A DNA stretch of 64,000 bases from Polyangium fumosum (GCF_005144585.1 NZ_SSMQ01000006.1:124001-188000), one strand, 5' to 3'. Shown: positions 16,380 through 25,177, counted from the first letter of the stretch. The notes: generated by a model not told the origin, from the letters alone. Numbers and translations: made by a program.

Positions 16380-17447
16380 TTGAAGCTCCTCATCCTCAGT
16401 ACTTCCTATCCGGCGAGCGACGCCGATCCCTCGGGACACTTCGTCCGCGCCGAGGCCCGCGCGCTCGCGCGGCGAGGCCACGAGGTGCACGTCGTCGCGC
16501 CCGGGGGATCGCCCTTTGACGAACCTGCGCGGGATCCCGCGGCGCCCTCGCTCCACGTGCACCCCGCGGGCGGCGGCGCGCTCTTCGGCTGGCCCGGCGC
16601 GCTCGCGCGCGTGCGCCGGGATCCCACGCGCCTGCTCCATGCGCTCCCCTTCGCCGTCGCCACGCGCGCGCGTGCCTCCGCGATCGGACCCGTCGATCGC
16701 GCCATCGCGCACTGGATCGTCCCCTCGGCCGTCCCGCTCCTCCTCGGTTTGCCTGCGCCGATCGAGGTCGTCGGCCACGGCGCCGACGTGCGCATGCTCT
16801 GCGCCATGCCCGCCGCAGCGCGCCTCTTCATCGTGCGCGCCCTCCTCGATCGCGACGCCTCCTTCCGCTTCGCTGCCGCCGCCTCCCTCGACGCCCTCGC
16901 CCGCGCCCTGCCCACGCCGCTCGCGGAGCGCCTCGAACGCGCCTCCCGCGTCGAGCCCGTTCTCCTCGACCTCCCCGACGTCACGACGCGCGCCCGTGTC
17001 CTCCGCGCCTCGCTCGATCCACACGCGTCCGCGGACAAACTCGTCGTCGCCGCGGGCCGCCTCGTCCCATCAAAGCGTGTCGACCTCGCGATCGAGGCTG
17101 CGACATCCGCGTCGATGTCGATCGTCGTCGTCGGCGACGGCCCCTTGCGCGCCGAGCTCGAGGCCCTCGCGCGTGCCCGCCCTGCGCATGCGCGGTTCGT
17201 CGGCCTCGTGCCGCGGGACGAGGCGCTCGCGTGGATCGCTGCGGCCGACGTGCTCCTGCATGCTTCGGCGGAAGAGGCTGCGCCCACCGTCGTGCGCGAG
17301 GCGCGCGCGCTCGGCGTGCCTGTCGTCGCGTGCGCGGCGGGGGACGTCTCCGTGTGGGCGCGGCGCGACCCTGGCCTCGTCGTTGCCGCGCCCGACGTCC
17401 GGGCCCTTTCGGCCGCGCTTCAGGCTGCCGTGGCTGCGCGTTCGTAG
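16380..17447 (+). CDS. Family 4-like glycosyltransferase (GT-B)
   Basis: 355 residues. The N-terminal domain begins KLLILSTSYP with SGHFVRAEARALARRGHEVHVV; the C-terminal domain has VVAAGRLVPSKRVDLAIEA, VVVGDGPLRAELEAL, VGLVPRDEALAWIAAADVLLHAS and the E-x7-E-like nucleotide-sugar end EEAAPTVVREARALGVPVVA. That is a GT4 retaining transferase, cytoplasmic or membrane-peripheral. It starts with TTG at 16380, directly after the rpsU terminator. Donor and acceptor cannot be predicted. Confidence 0.88.
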   Translation: MKLLILSTSYPASDADPSGHFVRAEARALARRGHEVHVVAPGGSPFDEPARDPAAPSLHVHPAGGGALFGWPGALARVRRDPTRLLHALPFAVATRARASAIGPVDRAIAHWIVPSAVPLLLGLPAPIEVVGHGADVRMLCAMPAAARLFIVRALLDRDASFRFAAAASLDALARALPTPLAERLERASRVEPVLLDLPDVTTRARVLRASLDPHASADKLVVAAGRLVPSKRVDLAIEAATSASMSIVVVGDGPLRAELEALARARPAHARFVGLVPRDEALAWIAAADVLLHASAEEAAPTVVREARALGVPVVACAAGDVSVWARRDPGLVVAAPDVRALSAALQAAVAARS

Positions 17448-17496
17448 GGCGCCCCCCCGAGCGCGTGCGAGACGTACAAAGCGACGAACGAGACTC

Positions 17497-17524
17497 TTGC
17501 AATCCTCGACGATTCGACTAGGGT
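17497..17524 (+). promoter_or_regulatory. Candidate promoter for tRNA-Pro
   Basis: TTGCAA (17497-17502), 16-nt spacer, TAGGGT (17519-17524), about 40 nt before the tRNA. Confidence 0.45.
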
Positions 17525-17564
17525 GCCGCCTCGCGATGCGGGGCAAACACCACGCAGAGCGGCC

Positions 17565-17639
17565 CGGGGCGTAGCGCAGCCTGGTTAGCGCACTTGACTG
17601 GGGGTCAAGGGGTCGGTGGTTCAAATCCACTCGCCCCGA
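17565..17639 (+). tRNA. tRNA-Pro (anticodon GGG)
   Basis: 7-bp acceptor CGGGGCG/CGCCCCG, D-arm gcgc...gcgc, anticodon arm cttga-CTGGGGG-tcaag with anticodon GGG, and T-arm ggtgg-TTCAAAT-ccact. The discriminator base is A at 17639. CCA is not encoded. A strong terminator starts at 17641. Confidence 0.95.
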
Positions 17640-17640
17640 C

Positions 17641-17682
17641 AAGGTCCGGAGGATGAACGTCCTCCGGACCTTTCGGTTTTTT
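17641..17682 (+). terminator. Intrinsic terminator of tRNA-Pro
   Basis: Perfect 13-bp stem aaggtccggagga/tcctccggacctt with a 6-nt loop, then tcggtttttt. A textbook intrinsic terminator, uncommon in this GC-rich window. Confidence 0.92.
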
Positions 17683-17801
17683 GTGCCTCGTGACGAGCGA
17701 AGCGCGGACGAAGGCACCTTCGCGCCTCGGCGCGTCGTGCCTTCAGGGTCCGTTGGTCTCGGGGTGGGAAGGAGCGCGCGGCAGCTCGTGCCGCGCGAGG
17801 C

Positions 17802-18284
17802 TCAATTGAAGCCGATGCGGAAGTTGACCGGACCGCAGTCGGGCGCGCCGTCCATCGAGAGCGTCGCCTCGTGCCGCCCGGGGTCGCCCGTCACCGTGAT
17901 GCTGCCGCCCGTGCTGCGGTCGCCCTTGTCGCCGACGCCGATCGGCAGGTCGAGGGCCGCGCCCGCGCCTTTCCAGGTCAGGCGCAGCGTCGCCGTCGTC
18001 TGCTGATCGACGGGGCTCAGGTTCTCGCCTTTGAACTCGATGACCAGACGCTCGGCGTTGGCGATGTCGGAGCGGAACGTCGCCTTGGCGCCGCAGTCCA
18101 TGCGGAAGCGGTGCGTCTCTCCGCGCTTGATGGGCAGCGCCGCGGAGGTCGGGGGCTGGAACGCGTCGCCCTTCTTCGGCGGCGGGATCTTCACCACGAT
18201 GCAACCCGTGGACGCCGCGGCGAGGAGACCGAGCGTCGCGACACGCGCGGCCCCGGAGAGAATCGCGGAAACCTTCTTCGACAT
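17802..18284 (-). CDS. Small putative lipoprotein of unknown function
   Basis: 160 residues. Lipoprotein signal ending LLAAASTGC, then a Pro/Lys stretch (IPPPKKGD) and a beta-rich domain (LVIEFKGENLSP, ITVTGDPGRHEATLSMDG) that resembles an Ig-like or C2-like exported domain. Two cysteines, MDCGAK and PDCGPV, could form a disulfide. The start is the ATG at 18284. Divergent from the fRMsr gene with about 158 bp between; no clear promoter could be named there. Confidence 0.75.
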   Translation of the reverse strand: MSKKVSAILSGAARVATLGLLAAASTGCIVVKIPPPKKGDAFQPPTSAALPIKRGETHRFRMDCGAKATFRSDIANAERLVIEFKGENLSPVDQQTTATLRLTWKGAGAALDLPIGVGDKGDRSTGGSITVTGDPGRHEATLSMDGAPDCGPVNFRIGFN

Positions 18285-18442
18285 GACAAGCGCCTCCATG
18301 GCGAGCCGGCCGGCCCCCTCCGCGCCCATGCCGGTACGGATCGGCGGCTACCATTTCGCGTATAAACGACGTCGCGCGGAAGATCCACTCTTTCACGCTC
18401 ACCGCTACCGCCCTCTGCGCGTCGTAGTATCGTTCGCGTCCC

Positions 18443-18931
18443 ATGGCCGAATCCACCCTCGATCTGCGCGACCTGCCCAAGGACCGCGCCTACGACGAAT
18501 TGGAACGCACGCTCGAAGCCGTCCTCGCGGGCCTCGCGGATCCCATCGCCGCCATGGCCACGATGAGCGCGCTCCTGCATCACGGCTTCGGCCATCTCTG
18601 GACCGGCTTCTACCGCGTCGTCGCCCCCGACCTCCTTCGCGTCGGTCCTTATCAAGGCACGCTCGGCTGCCTCGAAATCCCCTTCGGCAAGGGCGTCTGC
18701 GGCGCGGCGGCCCGCGACCTCCGCACCGTCGTCGTCCCCGATGTACACGCCTTCCCCGGCCACATCACCTGCGACGCCCGCTCTCGCTCCGAAATCGTCG
18801 TCCCGGTCCTCGATGCCTCGGGCGCGCTCCTCGCCGTGCTCGACATCGACTCCGACCGCCCTGCCACCTTCGACGACGAGGACCGTCGCCGCCTCGAAGC
18901 CCTCGTCGGCTGGTTCGCCCGCGTGCCCTGA
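18443..18931 (+). CDS. msrC: Free methionine-(R)-sulfoxide reductase (GAF-type)
   Basis: 162-residue GAF enzyme that reduces free methionine-R-sulfoxide in the cytoplasm. Signature blocks: HHGFGHLWTGFYRV, LLRVGPYQGTLGCLEIPFGKGVCG, VPDVHAFPGHITCDARSRSEIVVPV. The three cysteines C76, C86 and C110 have the 10 and 24 spacing that I recall for the E. coli enzyme (C84, C94, C118), so the redox relay is intact. Part of the protein-repair response to oxidants. Confidence 0.94.
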   Translation: MAESTLDLRDLPKDRAYDELERTLEAVLAGLADPIAAMATMSALLHHGFGHLWTGFYRVVAPDLLRVGPYQGTLGCLEIPFGKGVCGAAARDLRTVVVPDVHAFPGHITCDARSRSEIVVPVLDASGALLAVLDIDSDRPATFDDEDRRRLEALVGWFARVP

Positions 18932-18984
18932 AAGGCGCATCTTCCCTCTTCGCAGCCCTTCCGGCCTCGCTTAGACTTGGCCGC

Positions 18985-19785
18985 ATGCGTTGCCCCACCT
19001 TGCGAATGCCGTCCGGATATCCCGACGCGGCGCCGCATCTCCGCGACGAGGTCCGCGTCCTGCAACGCGAGCTCAAGCGTTGGGCGTATTCCATGAGCCC
19101 CGACGGCCAGTTCGGCCCGCGCACCGATGCCGCCGTGCGCCATTTCCAGCGCAAGCGTGGCCTCAAGGACGACGGCATCGTCGGCCCCCGGACGTGGGAC
19201 GCCGTCCTCGATCCCGACGCGAAGGCCATTGGCGCGAGCTTCCAGTATCAACCTGCCGGCGCCGCGGATCCCACGCCCTCCACGCCCGCCGCGCCCAAAC
19301 CCGCGACGCCCGCGCCCGAGCCGGCCCCGGTGAACCCCGGCGCGGGCGGGGCCGCGTGGATGGCCATCGCGCGCAAGGAGGAGGGCATCCGCGAAACCTC
19401 GGGACGGGCGGCCAATCCGCGCATCATCGAGTACCACGCGACGACCACGCTCCGCGCGCAGTCGGACGAAATCGCCTGGTGCGCCTCCTTCGTGAACTGG
19501 GTCCTCAAAAAGGCCGGCATCAAGGGCACGAACTCCGCCGCCGCGGCGAGCTGGGTGAAATGGGGCGCGTCCACGACCGCGCGCCAGGGCGCCGTCTGCG
19601 TCATCTACAATGCCCGCGCGGCGAACTCGTCCCTCTCGACCTCCGGCAATCACGTCGGCTTCCTGGTCCACGAGACGAGCACCCATTACGTGCTCCTCGG
19701 CGGCAACCAGTCGAACTCCGTCAAGGAGTCGAGCTTCCCCAAGACGAAATGGCGGCTCAAGGCCTATCGCTGGCCGTCTTCCTGA
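18985..19785 (+). CDS. Peptidoglycan-binding domain + CHAP-like/TIGR02594 amidase-type protein
   Basis: 266 residues: an N-terminal PG_binding_1 domain (about 18-80; LQRELKRWAYS, GQFGPRTDAAVRHFQRKRGLKDDGIVGPRTWDAV), a Pro/Ala linker (about 90-118), and a papain-like C-terminal domain with the Cys in EIAWCASFVNWVLKKAG, His in GNHVGFLVHE, and GGNQSN. That is the TIGR02594 / CHAP-like arrangement of cell-wall hydrolases. No signal peptide is visible, so export might use another route. The mobile element at 19799 starts 14 bp after its stop. Confidence 0.86.
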   Translation: MRCPTLRMPSGYPDAAPHLRDEVRVLQRELKRWAYSMSPDGQFGPRTDAAVRHFQRKRGLKDDGIVGPRTWDAVLDPDAKAIGASFQYQPAGAADPTPSTPAAPKPATPAPEPAPVNPGAGGAAWMAIARKEEGIRETSGRAANPRIIEYHATTTLRAQSDEIAWCASFVNWVLKKAGIKGTNSAAAASWVKWGASTTARQGAVCVIYNARAANSSLSTSGNHVGFLVHETSTHYVLLGGNQSNSVKESSFPKTKWRLKAYRWPSS

Positions 19786-19789
19786 ACCT

Positions 19790-19798
19790 CTCACCGCT
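19790..19798. repeat. Left 9-bp target-site duplication, element A
   Basis: CTCACCGCT directly before the element terminus CTGAGC. An identical 9-mer follows the other terminus at 20191. Confidence 0.85.
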
Positions 19799-19904
19799 CT
19801 GAGCATTGGTCTCATCTCGAAGCCGCTTCGCTGGGGCTTTGCCCCAGACCCCACCGGGGCTATCCGCCCCTGGACCTGGACCAGCGCAGGCGCTGGACTC
19901 GTGG

Positions 19905-19933
19905 CGATGAACTGCGCTCCGCGCAGTTCATCG
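19905..19933. repeat. Palindromic repeat copy 1
   Basis: 13-bp perfect arms cgatgaactgcgc/gcgcagttcatcg around tcc. Other copies: 20059-20081, 57168-57202 and 57291-57321. All share the core AACTGCGC-nnn-GCGCAGTT. Confidence 0.85.
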
Positions 19934-20058
19934 AACAGCCGGTGGCAAGACCTGCGACGATTTCGCCCAAGGCCAAGGCCGCAGGGCTGACGGCTCCGCT
20001 GGCAACGCCCCGTTGCCAGGAGAGACGCGCGTCCGTGGTCTTGCCATCGGCCCTTGGA

Positions 20059-20081
20059 AGAACTGCGCGGAGCGCAGTTCT
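20059..20081. repeat. Palindromic repeat copy 2
   Basis: 10-bp perfect arms agaactgcgc/gcgcagttct around gga (the complement of the tcc loop, so the opposite orientation to copy 1). Confidence 0.8.
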
Positions 20082-20190
20082 GCCACGAAAGGTCCAGCGC
20101 AGGCGCTGGTTCGGGTCGAGGGGCGAACAGCCCCCGCGGGGTCCGGGGCAGCGCCCCGGCTCCCACGCCCCCGATGAGACCCATGCTCAG

Positions 20191-20199
20191 CTCACCGCT
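20191..20199. repeat. Right 9-bp target-site duplication, element A
   Basis: CTCACCGCT. It contains the stop codon (TGA on minus strand at 20194-20192) of the gene that ends here. Confidence 0.85.
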
Positions 20200-23100
20200 T
20201 CGTCGCGGGCCCGCCGAGCGTCTCGTCGAGCGAGCGCGAGGGCGGACGGCAATCGCGGGGCGAGAGCTCCACCCGGGCGATCCCTTCCACCACGAACGGG
20301 TGCTCGCTCCCCTGCGCATCCCACACCACGACGCGCCGGAGGGCCGCGAGATCACCTCGCGCCACGAGGACACGATCGACCTCGATTCGCACGCGCACGC
20401 AGCCAGGCCGCGGCTTTCGCGGCGTCGCCTCGATCACCGCCATCCACGCGCGCGCCTCGTCCGCCCGCACCACGACGTCGAAGGCCGCGCCGAGGCCCTC
20501 TGCGAGAATCGCGGCGAGCGCGACGTACGGCGTATCCTCGATCGTCGACCTCGCAATCACGTAGCCGCGGCGCACGAGCGAGGCCTCGCTCCCATGCGCG
20601 AGCAGAATCTCCTCGGCCGGATCATCCGCGAAGATACGCAACACCGACGCGCCGTCCTCGCCCCGCCACGCGTCCACGAGCTCTGCCGCCTCCTCCGCGC
20701 GCCCCGCGCGTGATCGGGTCGTGCGCAACGCCGCGCGGAGCGCCAGCGTGCCCTTGTAAAGCGCCGCGAGCTCGGAGGCGAGGTCCCCCGAAAGGGCCGC
20801 GATCGGCGCCGGAAACTCGAGGCTCGGCGAAAGCGCCGGCACCTCGGCCCGCAGCCTCTCGGCGACGTCGCCCGCCTTCGCCATCCCCCCCTCGTCCTGC
20901 CGCTCCAAAAGCAGCAGCGGGCACGAGATCCACGGCACCGGGGGCTCCGTGGCGAGAGAGGTATCAGGTCGACAAACCGGCGCCATGTGCGGCCGGATCG
21001 CCCGCGTGTTTGCCCGGCCAAGCGCCACGCCGGGCGCGCCCTCCGCGAAGGCCACGCTCGCCGGCGCGGCCTCTCTCCGCGCAGACACCGGGGCCCCCGC
21101 GAGGGCGTGGAGCCATGCCAACCCCGTGGGATCGAGCGCCTGGAGCGCGTCCCGCATCTCCGCCGGCATCGACTCCATACGCGCCCCGATCTCTCGGAGG
21201 ACCCACCCTTCGTGGGGCTTCATGGCCTCCCGCACCGCGCCCCACGCCCGCGCGATCGCCGCCTCCCCGCCCCGCGCGAACGCCTTCTCCAAAAAGCCTC
21301 GCGCCTCTTCCTCGTCCGCGCGGATCAACGCGAGAATGCCCGCGCAGCCGAGCAGGAACGGATCCGACCCGCCGTGCTCCGCGGCCTCCCGCAGGTTTCT
21401 CCGGGCCACCTCGAACGAGGCCTCGCCCGCCGCCACGCCAAACCCTTGCAGCATCGCCGCGACCCGCAGAAGCGCGAGCCCCGCGCGGCCCAGGATCCGC
21501 GGCCTCCGTGGATCGTCCCAGCGCGCGCGTTGCGACGCCTCCGCGAGCGCCGCGCGCGCCTCGTCCACCCGGCCCTCCCGTTCGAGCACGCGGGCGAGCG
21601 AATACGACACGCCCGCCACGAGCGCGAGCAGCCCCGGCCCCGCGTCGAGCCGCAGCCATACGCGGCCGAGCCGCTCCCGCAGGGCGAAAAGCGCCTCGCT
21701 CGCCTCCCGCGCAAGGCCCCGCTCGGCCCGCGTGATCGCGTACGAGCACTCGGCCGCGCAGAGCGCCTCGAGAATCGGCAAATGGAGCGTCCCCGCAAAA
21801 CGCGCGCGCACCTCGGCCATCCGCGCATCCGCCTCCTCGTGCCGGCCGAGCGCGTCGAGCGCCGTCACCTCATTGCACGCGACCGCCGCGGCGATCTCGA
21901 ACAACGGCGTCTCCGTCACCCCCGCGAGCCGCTCCCGCAGCGCCGCGAGCGCCGCCGCAGCCTGCGTTCCGTATCCCGCCAGCGAAAGCGTCGCCGCCGC
22001 ATTCGCGGCACCGAGCGCGACCAGCGCGGCCATCGGCGCCGCCGCGGTCCCCTCCGCCCGACGCGCAAGCTCCATCGCCGCGTCGAGCGCTCGTTCGTGC
22101 GCGCCCATGCGCCCGAACGAAAACACGGCCCCACAAAGCGACGCCGCCTCCAGCGCACGATAGCCGTGCCCCTCTGCGCCCGCGCATGCGGCGCGGGCCA
22201 TCGCAAAATGGTTCGCCGCGGTATCGTCCCAGCCGAGCTCCTGACAACAAATGCCGGCCGCGTGTGCCGCGTCGGCGAGCACCGCCGAAAGCCACGGCGG
22301 CTCGCCCGTGAGGCGCATCTCCTCGGCGAGCTCGAGCGCCATCCCGAGGTGCTTGCACGCGTCGGTCCACTCCTCGCGGCCCGCGTGCAGCTTTCCTTGT
22401 CGATACGACGAAAGGAGCACGCACGTGAGGAACTCGCGATCCTCGAACCGCCGCGGGAAAAACCGCCGGATCACCTCGCCGTAATCGGCTCCGCCCGTCT
22501 CGCCCGACTCGATCGCGAGATCCCCGAGCGCGAGCAGCGCCCGCGCCGCGTCCCGTGCGCCTCCCTCGTCGCGGATCTCGCCGCGCGCGATCTCCAGGTA
22601 TGCCTTGCGCGCCGCGCGAAAATTCCCCTCGGCTCGCAGCACCGCCGCGCGGACGAACGGATCTCCCTCGAGGAGCCGCGCGCTCTGCGGCGTATGCGCG
22701 GACGGCGGCGACGAGCCCCGATCCTCCACGACGAGCCGCGACGAAGGCGGCGGCGACGAATCCGGCCCGCCACGCCCGCGCCGCGCCTCGATCGCGGCCC
22801 AGAGATCCCGCGAGCTCGGCCGCGCTGCCTCGCCCACGTCGAGCGGGCTCGGGCGCCGCAGGCATTGCACGAAGCGCAGATACGCGTGGGCGAGGCTCTT
22901 CGGATCCGCGGCCGGCTCCACCTCCGCCGCGATCATCGCGCCCCGCGCGGCGCGCTCGTTCCAGGGGATCGTCGCGAGCCCGAGGTAGGGCCCGAGATCC
23001 CGGCCCATCACGTTCGTCGTCTCGTAGATCAGCCCTTCGAGCTGCTCCTTCGCCTCCTGCACGAACGCGCGCCCGCTCGCGCCCTCCTCCACGCGCACGA

Positions 23101-23764
23101 GCAGCGGAAAAAGCGCGAGCGGCCGGCCCGCGTCCACCAGCACGCGCCGCGCGTGGGCGAACCTCCCGAGCTCGATCGCCTCCTCCAGCGACGCGTCGTC
23201 CACGAGCAGCACGAGCTTGTCCACGAGGTGCGCGGCGAGCAGCGCGGTCGCCTCCGTCCGGCCCGACGGCACGTTCACGAGCACCTCGTCGTACCGGATG
23301 CGCAACGCGCGCGCGAGCGGCGCGAGCAGCCACGGACACTCCTCGATCACCCGCGCCCGCGTCACGGCCGATCGCGACCCCTCCGCGGGCCAGTAAAACA
23401 TCTCGGCGGGCGCGCCGCCGAGCCGCAGCGGCACCACGCGGATCCCCGCGCCGCCGTCGAGGAGCTGCGTGATCCACGCGCGAACGGCGGCCTCGGGCGG
23501 GGCTTCCCGCGCGCGCCCCGACACGAGCGGGGACACGGCGGCGCGCACGCCCTCGAAGAAATCGACGACGCCCGCGCCTCGCCGCCCCTCGCCTCGCCCC
23601 TGGAAATAACGCTCCAGCGCGGGCTCGTCGACGGCCAGATCCACCACGAGCACGCGCTTGCCTTTTTGCGCCAGGAGCGCGCCGACATTGGCCACGGCCA
23701 TCGCGCGCCCGACGCCTCCGCGTGCCGAAGCGAGCCCGACGATGATGCCCTGCCGATCGCTCAC
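20192..23764 (-). CDS. Large protein: degenerate ParA/MinD-like P-loop domain plus TPR-like helical repeats
   Basis: 1190 residues. Residues 5-310 look like a ParA/MinD (SIMIBI) fold: IIVGLASARGGVGRAMAVANVGALLAQKGKRVLVVDLAVDEPALERYF, then DEVLVNVPSGRTEATALL. The deviant Walker A (KGGxGKT) reads ARGGVGRAM, without either lysine, so ATP hydrolysis is doubtful. Residues about 380-1000 are Ala-rich TPR-like helices. The last 200 residues resemble neither. Such proteins accompany regulatory or immunity modules in complex bacteria, but no partner is obvious here. The stop codon lies inside the target duplication of mobile element A, so the insertion spared the gene. Confidence 0.8.
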   Translation of the reverse strand: MSDRQGIIVGLASARGGVGRAMAVANVGALLAQKGKRVLVVDLAVDEPALERYFQGRGEGRRGAGVVDFFEGVRAAVSPLVSGRAREAPPEAAVRAWITQLLDGGAGIRVVPLRLGGAPAEMFYWPAEGSRSAVTRARVIEECPWLLAPLARALRIRYDEVLVNVPSGRTEATALLAAHLVDKLVLLVDDASLEEAIELGRFAHARRVLVDAGRPLALFPLLVRVEEGASGRAFVQEAKEQLEGLIYETTNVMGRDLGPYLGLATIPWNERAARGAMIAAEVEPAADPKSLAHAYLRFVQCLRRPSPLDVGEAARPSSRDLWAAIEARRGRGGPDSSPPPSSRLVVEDRGSSPPSAHTPQSARLLEGDPFVRAAVLRAEGNFRAARKAYLEIARGEIRDEGGARDAARALLALGDLAIESGETGGADYGEVIRRFFPRRFEDREFLTCVLLSSYRQGKLHAGREEWTDACKHLGMALELAEEMRLTGEPPWLSAVLADAAHAAGICCQELGWDDTAANHFAMARAACAGAEGHGYRALEAASLCGAVFSFGRMGAHERALDAAMELARRAEGTAAAPMAALVALGAANAAATLSLAGYGTQAAAALAALRERLAGVTETPLFEIAAAVACNEVTALDALGRHEEADARMAEVRARFAGTLHLPILEALCAAECSYAITRAERGLAREASEALFALRERLGRVWLRLDAGPGLLALVAGVSYSLARVLEREGRVDEARAALAEASQRARWDDPRRPRILGRAGLALLRVAAMLQGFGVAAGEASFEVARRNLREAAEHGGSDPFLLGCAGILALIRADEEEARGFLEKAFARGGEAAIARAWGAVREAMKPHEGWVLREIGARMESMPAEMRDALQALDPTGLAWLHALAGAPVSARREAAPASVAFAEGAPGVALGRANTRAIRPHMAPVCRPDTSLATEPPVPWISCPLLLLERQDEGGMAKAGDVAERLRAEVPALSPSLEFPAPIAALSGDLASELAALYKGTLALRAALRTTRSRAGRAEEAAELVDAWRGEDGASVLRIFADDPAEEILLAHGSEASLVRRGYVIARSTIEDTPYVALAAILAEGLGAAFDVVVRADEARAWMAVIEATPRKPRPGCVRVRIEVDRVLVARGDLAALRRVVVWDAQGSEHPFVVEGIARVELSPRDCRPPSRSLDETLGGPATKR

Positions 23765-23875
23765 GCCGTCCTCGTCCCGTCCCGTCCCCGCGTCCGGGAA
23801 TCCGACGGGGCCCGGACTCTACCGGACCGGGGTATCGCCTGGCAATAGAGGCCCCGCTTTGGTAGGAGACGAGCC

Positions 23876-24331
23876 GTGGATCCGAGAGAAAGCCGAGCCA
23901 CCCCCGAAGGCGCCATCTTGGTGAACGACCGCGTTCACGTCCCGGCGTCGGCCCTCACCGTGACGACGGCGCGCGCCTCCGGCCCCGGCGGACAAAACGT
24001 CAACAAGGTCGAGTCCAAGGTCGACGTCCGGGTCGACCTCGACGTGATCGTCGGCCTCGACGAGGGCGCGCGGGCGCGGCTCCTCGCGGCAGTGCGGACA
24101 CGCCTCGACGCCGAGGGCAAGTTGCGCGTCACGAGCCAGAGGACGCGGGATCAGGGGAGAAACTTGGCGGACGCCCACGACAAGATTCGCGCGCTCGTCG
24201 CGGCGGCGCTCGTCGCGCCCAAGGCCCGCAAGCCCACGCGCCCGAGCCGCGGCGCCGTCGAGCGCCGCCTCGACGAAAAAAAACGCGCCGGGGAGCGCAA
24301 ACGGTCTCGCGCCGGCCGCGCCGAGGACTGA
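23876..24331 (+). CDS. arfB: Peptidyl-tRNA hydrolase ArfB-type ribosome rescue factor
   Basis: 151 residues. The GGQ catalytic motif in ASGPGGQNVNKVESKVDVRVDL, a domain like class I release factor domain 3, and a basic disordered tail (KKRAGERKRSRAG) that enters the mRNA channel. No codon-recognition domain, so it acts on stalled ribosomes. The start is a GTG at 23876. Convergent with the next gene; the two stop codons are adjacent (24331/24332). Confidence 0.94.
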   Translation: MDPRESRATPEGAILVNDRVHVPASALTVTTARASGPGGQNVNKVESKVDVRVDLDVIVGLDEGARARLLAAVRTRLDAEGKLRVTSQRTRDQGRNLADAHDKIRALVAAALVAPKARKPTRPSRGAVERRLDEKKRAGERKRSRAGRAED

Positions 24332-24895
24332 TTAACCTCCCTGGTTCATCTCCTCCTGCGGCCTCTCCGCTTCGACCGGCCCGTCGTGGATCGGCACCGA
24401 GACGTGCTCGTGCACGATGAGCCATTGCCCGTCGCGCCACGCCCACACGACGGACCAGCGCGCGTCGAACGACTCCGTCATGCCGTCCTTGAACGTGATG
24501 TCGAAATGCACGACGCTCGCGGCCAATGCGGTGTTTCCATGCGCCTCGATCCGCGCGTCGTCGCGGACCTTTGCTTTCAGGCTGCTGAACTGCGCGAGAA
24601 GATCCTTCACACCCTTCTCGTAGGCCTTCCAGCCTCGGTGCTCGAGCGGCGCGAAATCGAAGAACACCAGCCCCTCGTCTTTCGCGTAAAAGGGGGCCGA
24701 GTTCTGCGGATCGAGCGAGCTCCACGCGTCCCACGTGCGCTGCATGAGCTCCGTCGTGGGCTTCTCGGGCGCGCTTTGCTCCTGCGAGGAGGTCGGGGCT
24801 TTCTTGCAGCCCATCGGCACCGCGACGAGCGCTGGAATCGCCAGCACGGCGCAGAGGGAAAGTCCGGCGAGGAGAGAAGAGCGAACCTTTTTCAT
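24332..24895 (-). CDS. Putative lipoprotein with SnoaL/NTF2-like (DUF4440-type) domain
   Basis: 187 residues. Signal and lipobox-like end (VAVPMGC), then residues about 50-165 match an NTF2/SnoaL-type fold: ELMQRTWDAWSSLDP, FYAKDEGLVFFDFAP, RGWKAYEKGVKDLL, DGMTESFDARWSVVWAWRDGQWLIVHEHVSVP. These periplasmic proteins have varied or unknown activities. The start is the ATG at 24895; an ATG at 24997 would add an implausible N-terminus. Confidence 0.82.
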   Translation of the reverse strand: MKKVRSSLLAGLSLCAVLAIPALVAVPMGCKKAPTSSQEQSAPEKPTTELMQRTWDAWSSLDPQNSAPFYAKDEGLVFFDFAPLEHRGWKAYEKGVKDLLAQFSSLKAKVRDDARIEAHGNTALAASVVHFDITFKDGMTESFDARWSVVWAWRDGQWLIVHEHVSVPIHDGPVEAERPQEEMNQGG

Positions 24896-25097
24896 GAGCG
24901 TCGCCTCCTGCGAATCGCCGCGAGCCGATGCATGCAGCGGGCCGCCGATCCGTGGTGCGTGGACGAAAACACGAATTTTCAGCCCGAGAAGAACCAAAAA
25001 CAGGCGTTCGGGAGAACCAGAGCCACCACTTCAGGAGAACCCCGACCCGTCGAAGAAACCGAAGCGACGAAGAGGTAAGACCTGTCGTATCGGCCGG

Positions 25098-25127
25098 TTG
25101 ACATGCCGCCGATAGGTCACGTAATGT
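25098..25127 (+). promoter_or_regulatory. Candidate sigma-70 promoter of the PAS hybrid kinase gene
   Basis: TTGACA (25098-25103), 18-nt spacer, TAATGT (25122-25127). An inverted repeat TGACAT/ATGTCA overlaps both hexamers and could be an operator. The region between the divergent start at 24895 and 25178 holds nothing else recognised. Confidence 0.5.
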
Positions 25128-25167
25128 CAGCGCACGAAGACAAGGCGCCGACGCCGTGGAGAACACG

Positions 25168-25172
25168 GGAGG
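25168..25172 (+). promoter_or_regulatory. RBS deciding the hybrid kinase start
   Basis: GGAGG, 5 nt before the ATG at 25178. It favours this start over ATGs at 25103 and 25124, which lie within the candidate promoter. Confidence 0.75.
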
Positions 25173-25177
25173 ACAGG

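Larger units (their letters stand above)
19799..20190. mobile_element. 392-bp MITE-like element A with terminal inverted repeats
   Basis: Begins ctgagcattggtctcatc and ends gatgagacccatgctcag: the 18-bp ends are inverted repeats with one mismatch. Weaker inverted similarity continues inward for about 100 bp (ggggcttt/gcgctgcccc blocks, ccagcgc blocks, ggcaagacc/ggtcttgcc), so the whole element can fold on itself. It has no credible ORF. Flanked by perfect 9-bp duplications CTCACCGCT. It contains two AACTGCGC-nnn-GCGCAGTT palindromes. The CTGA end and 9-bp duplication recall the IS10/IS50 type, so an IS4-like transposase in trans is plausible (inference). Confidence 0.85.

Noticed and set aside
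20987-23848. 953-codon plus-strand frame
   Set aside because: Antisense of the P-loop/TPR gene; Arg-rich with no recognised motif.
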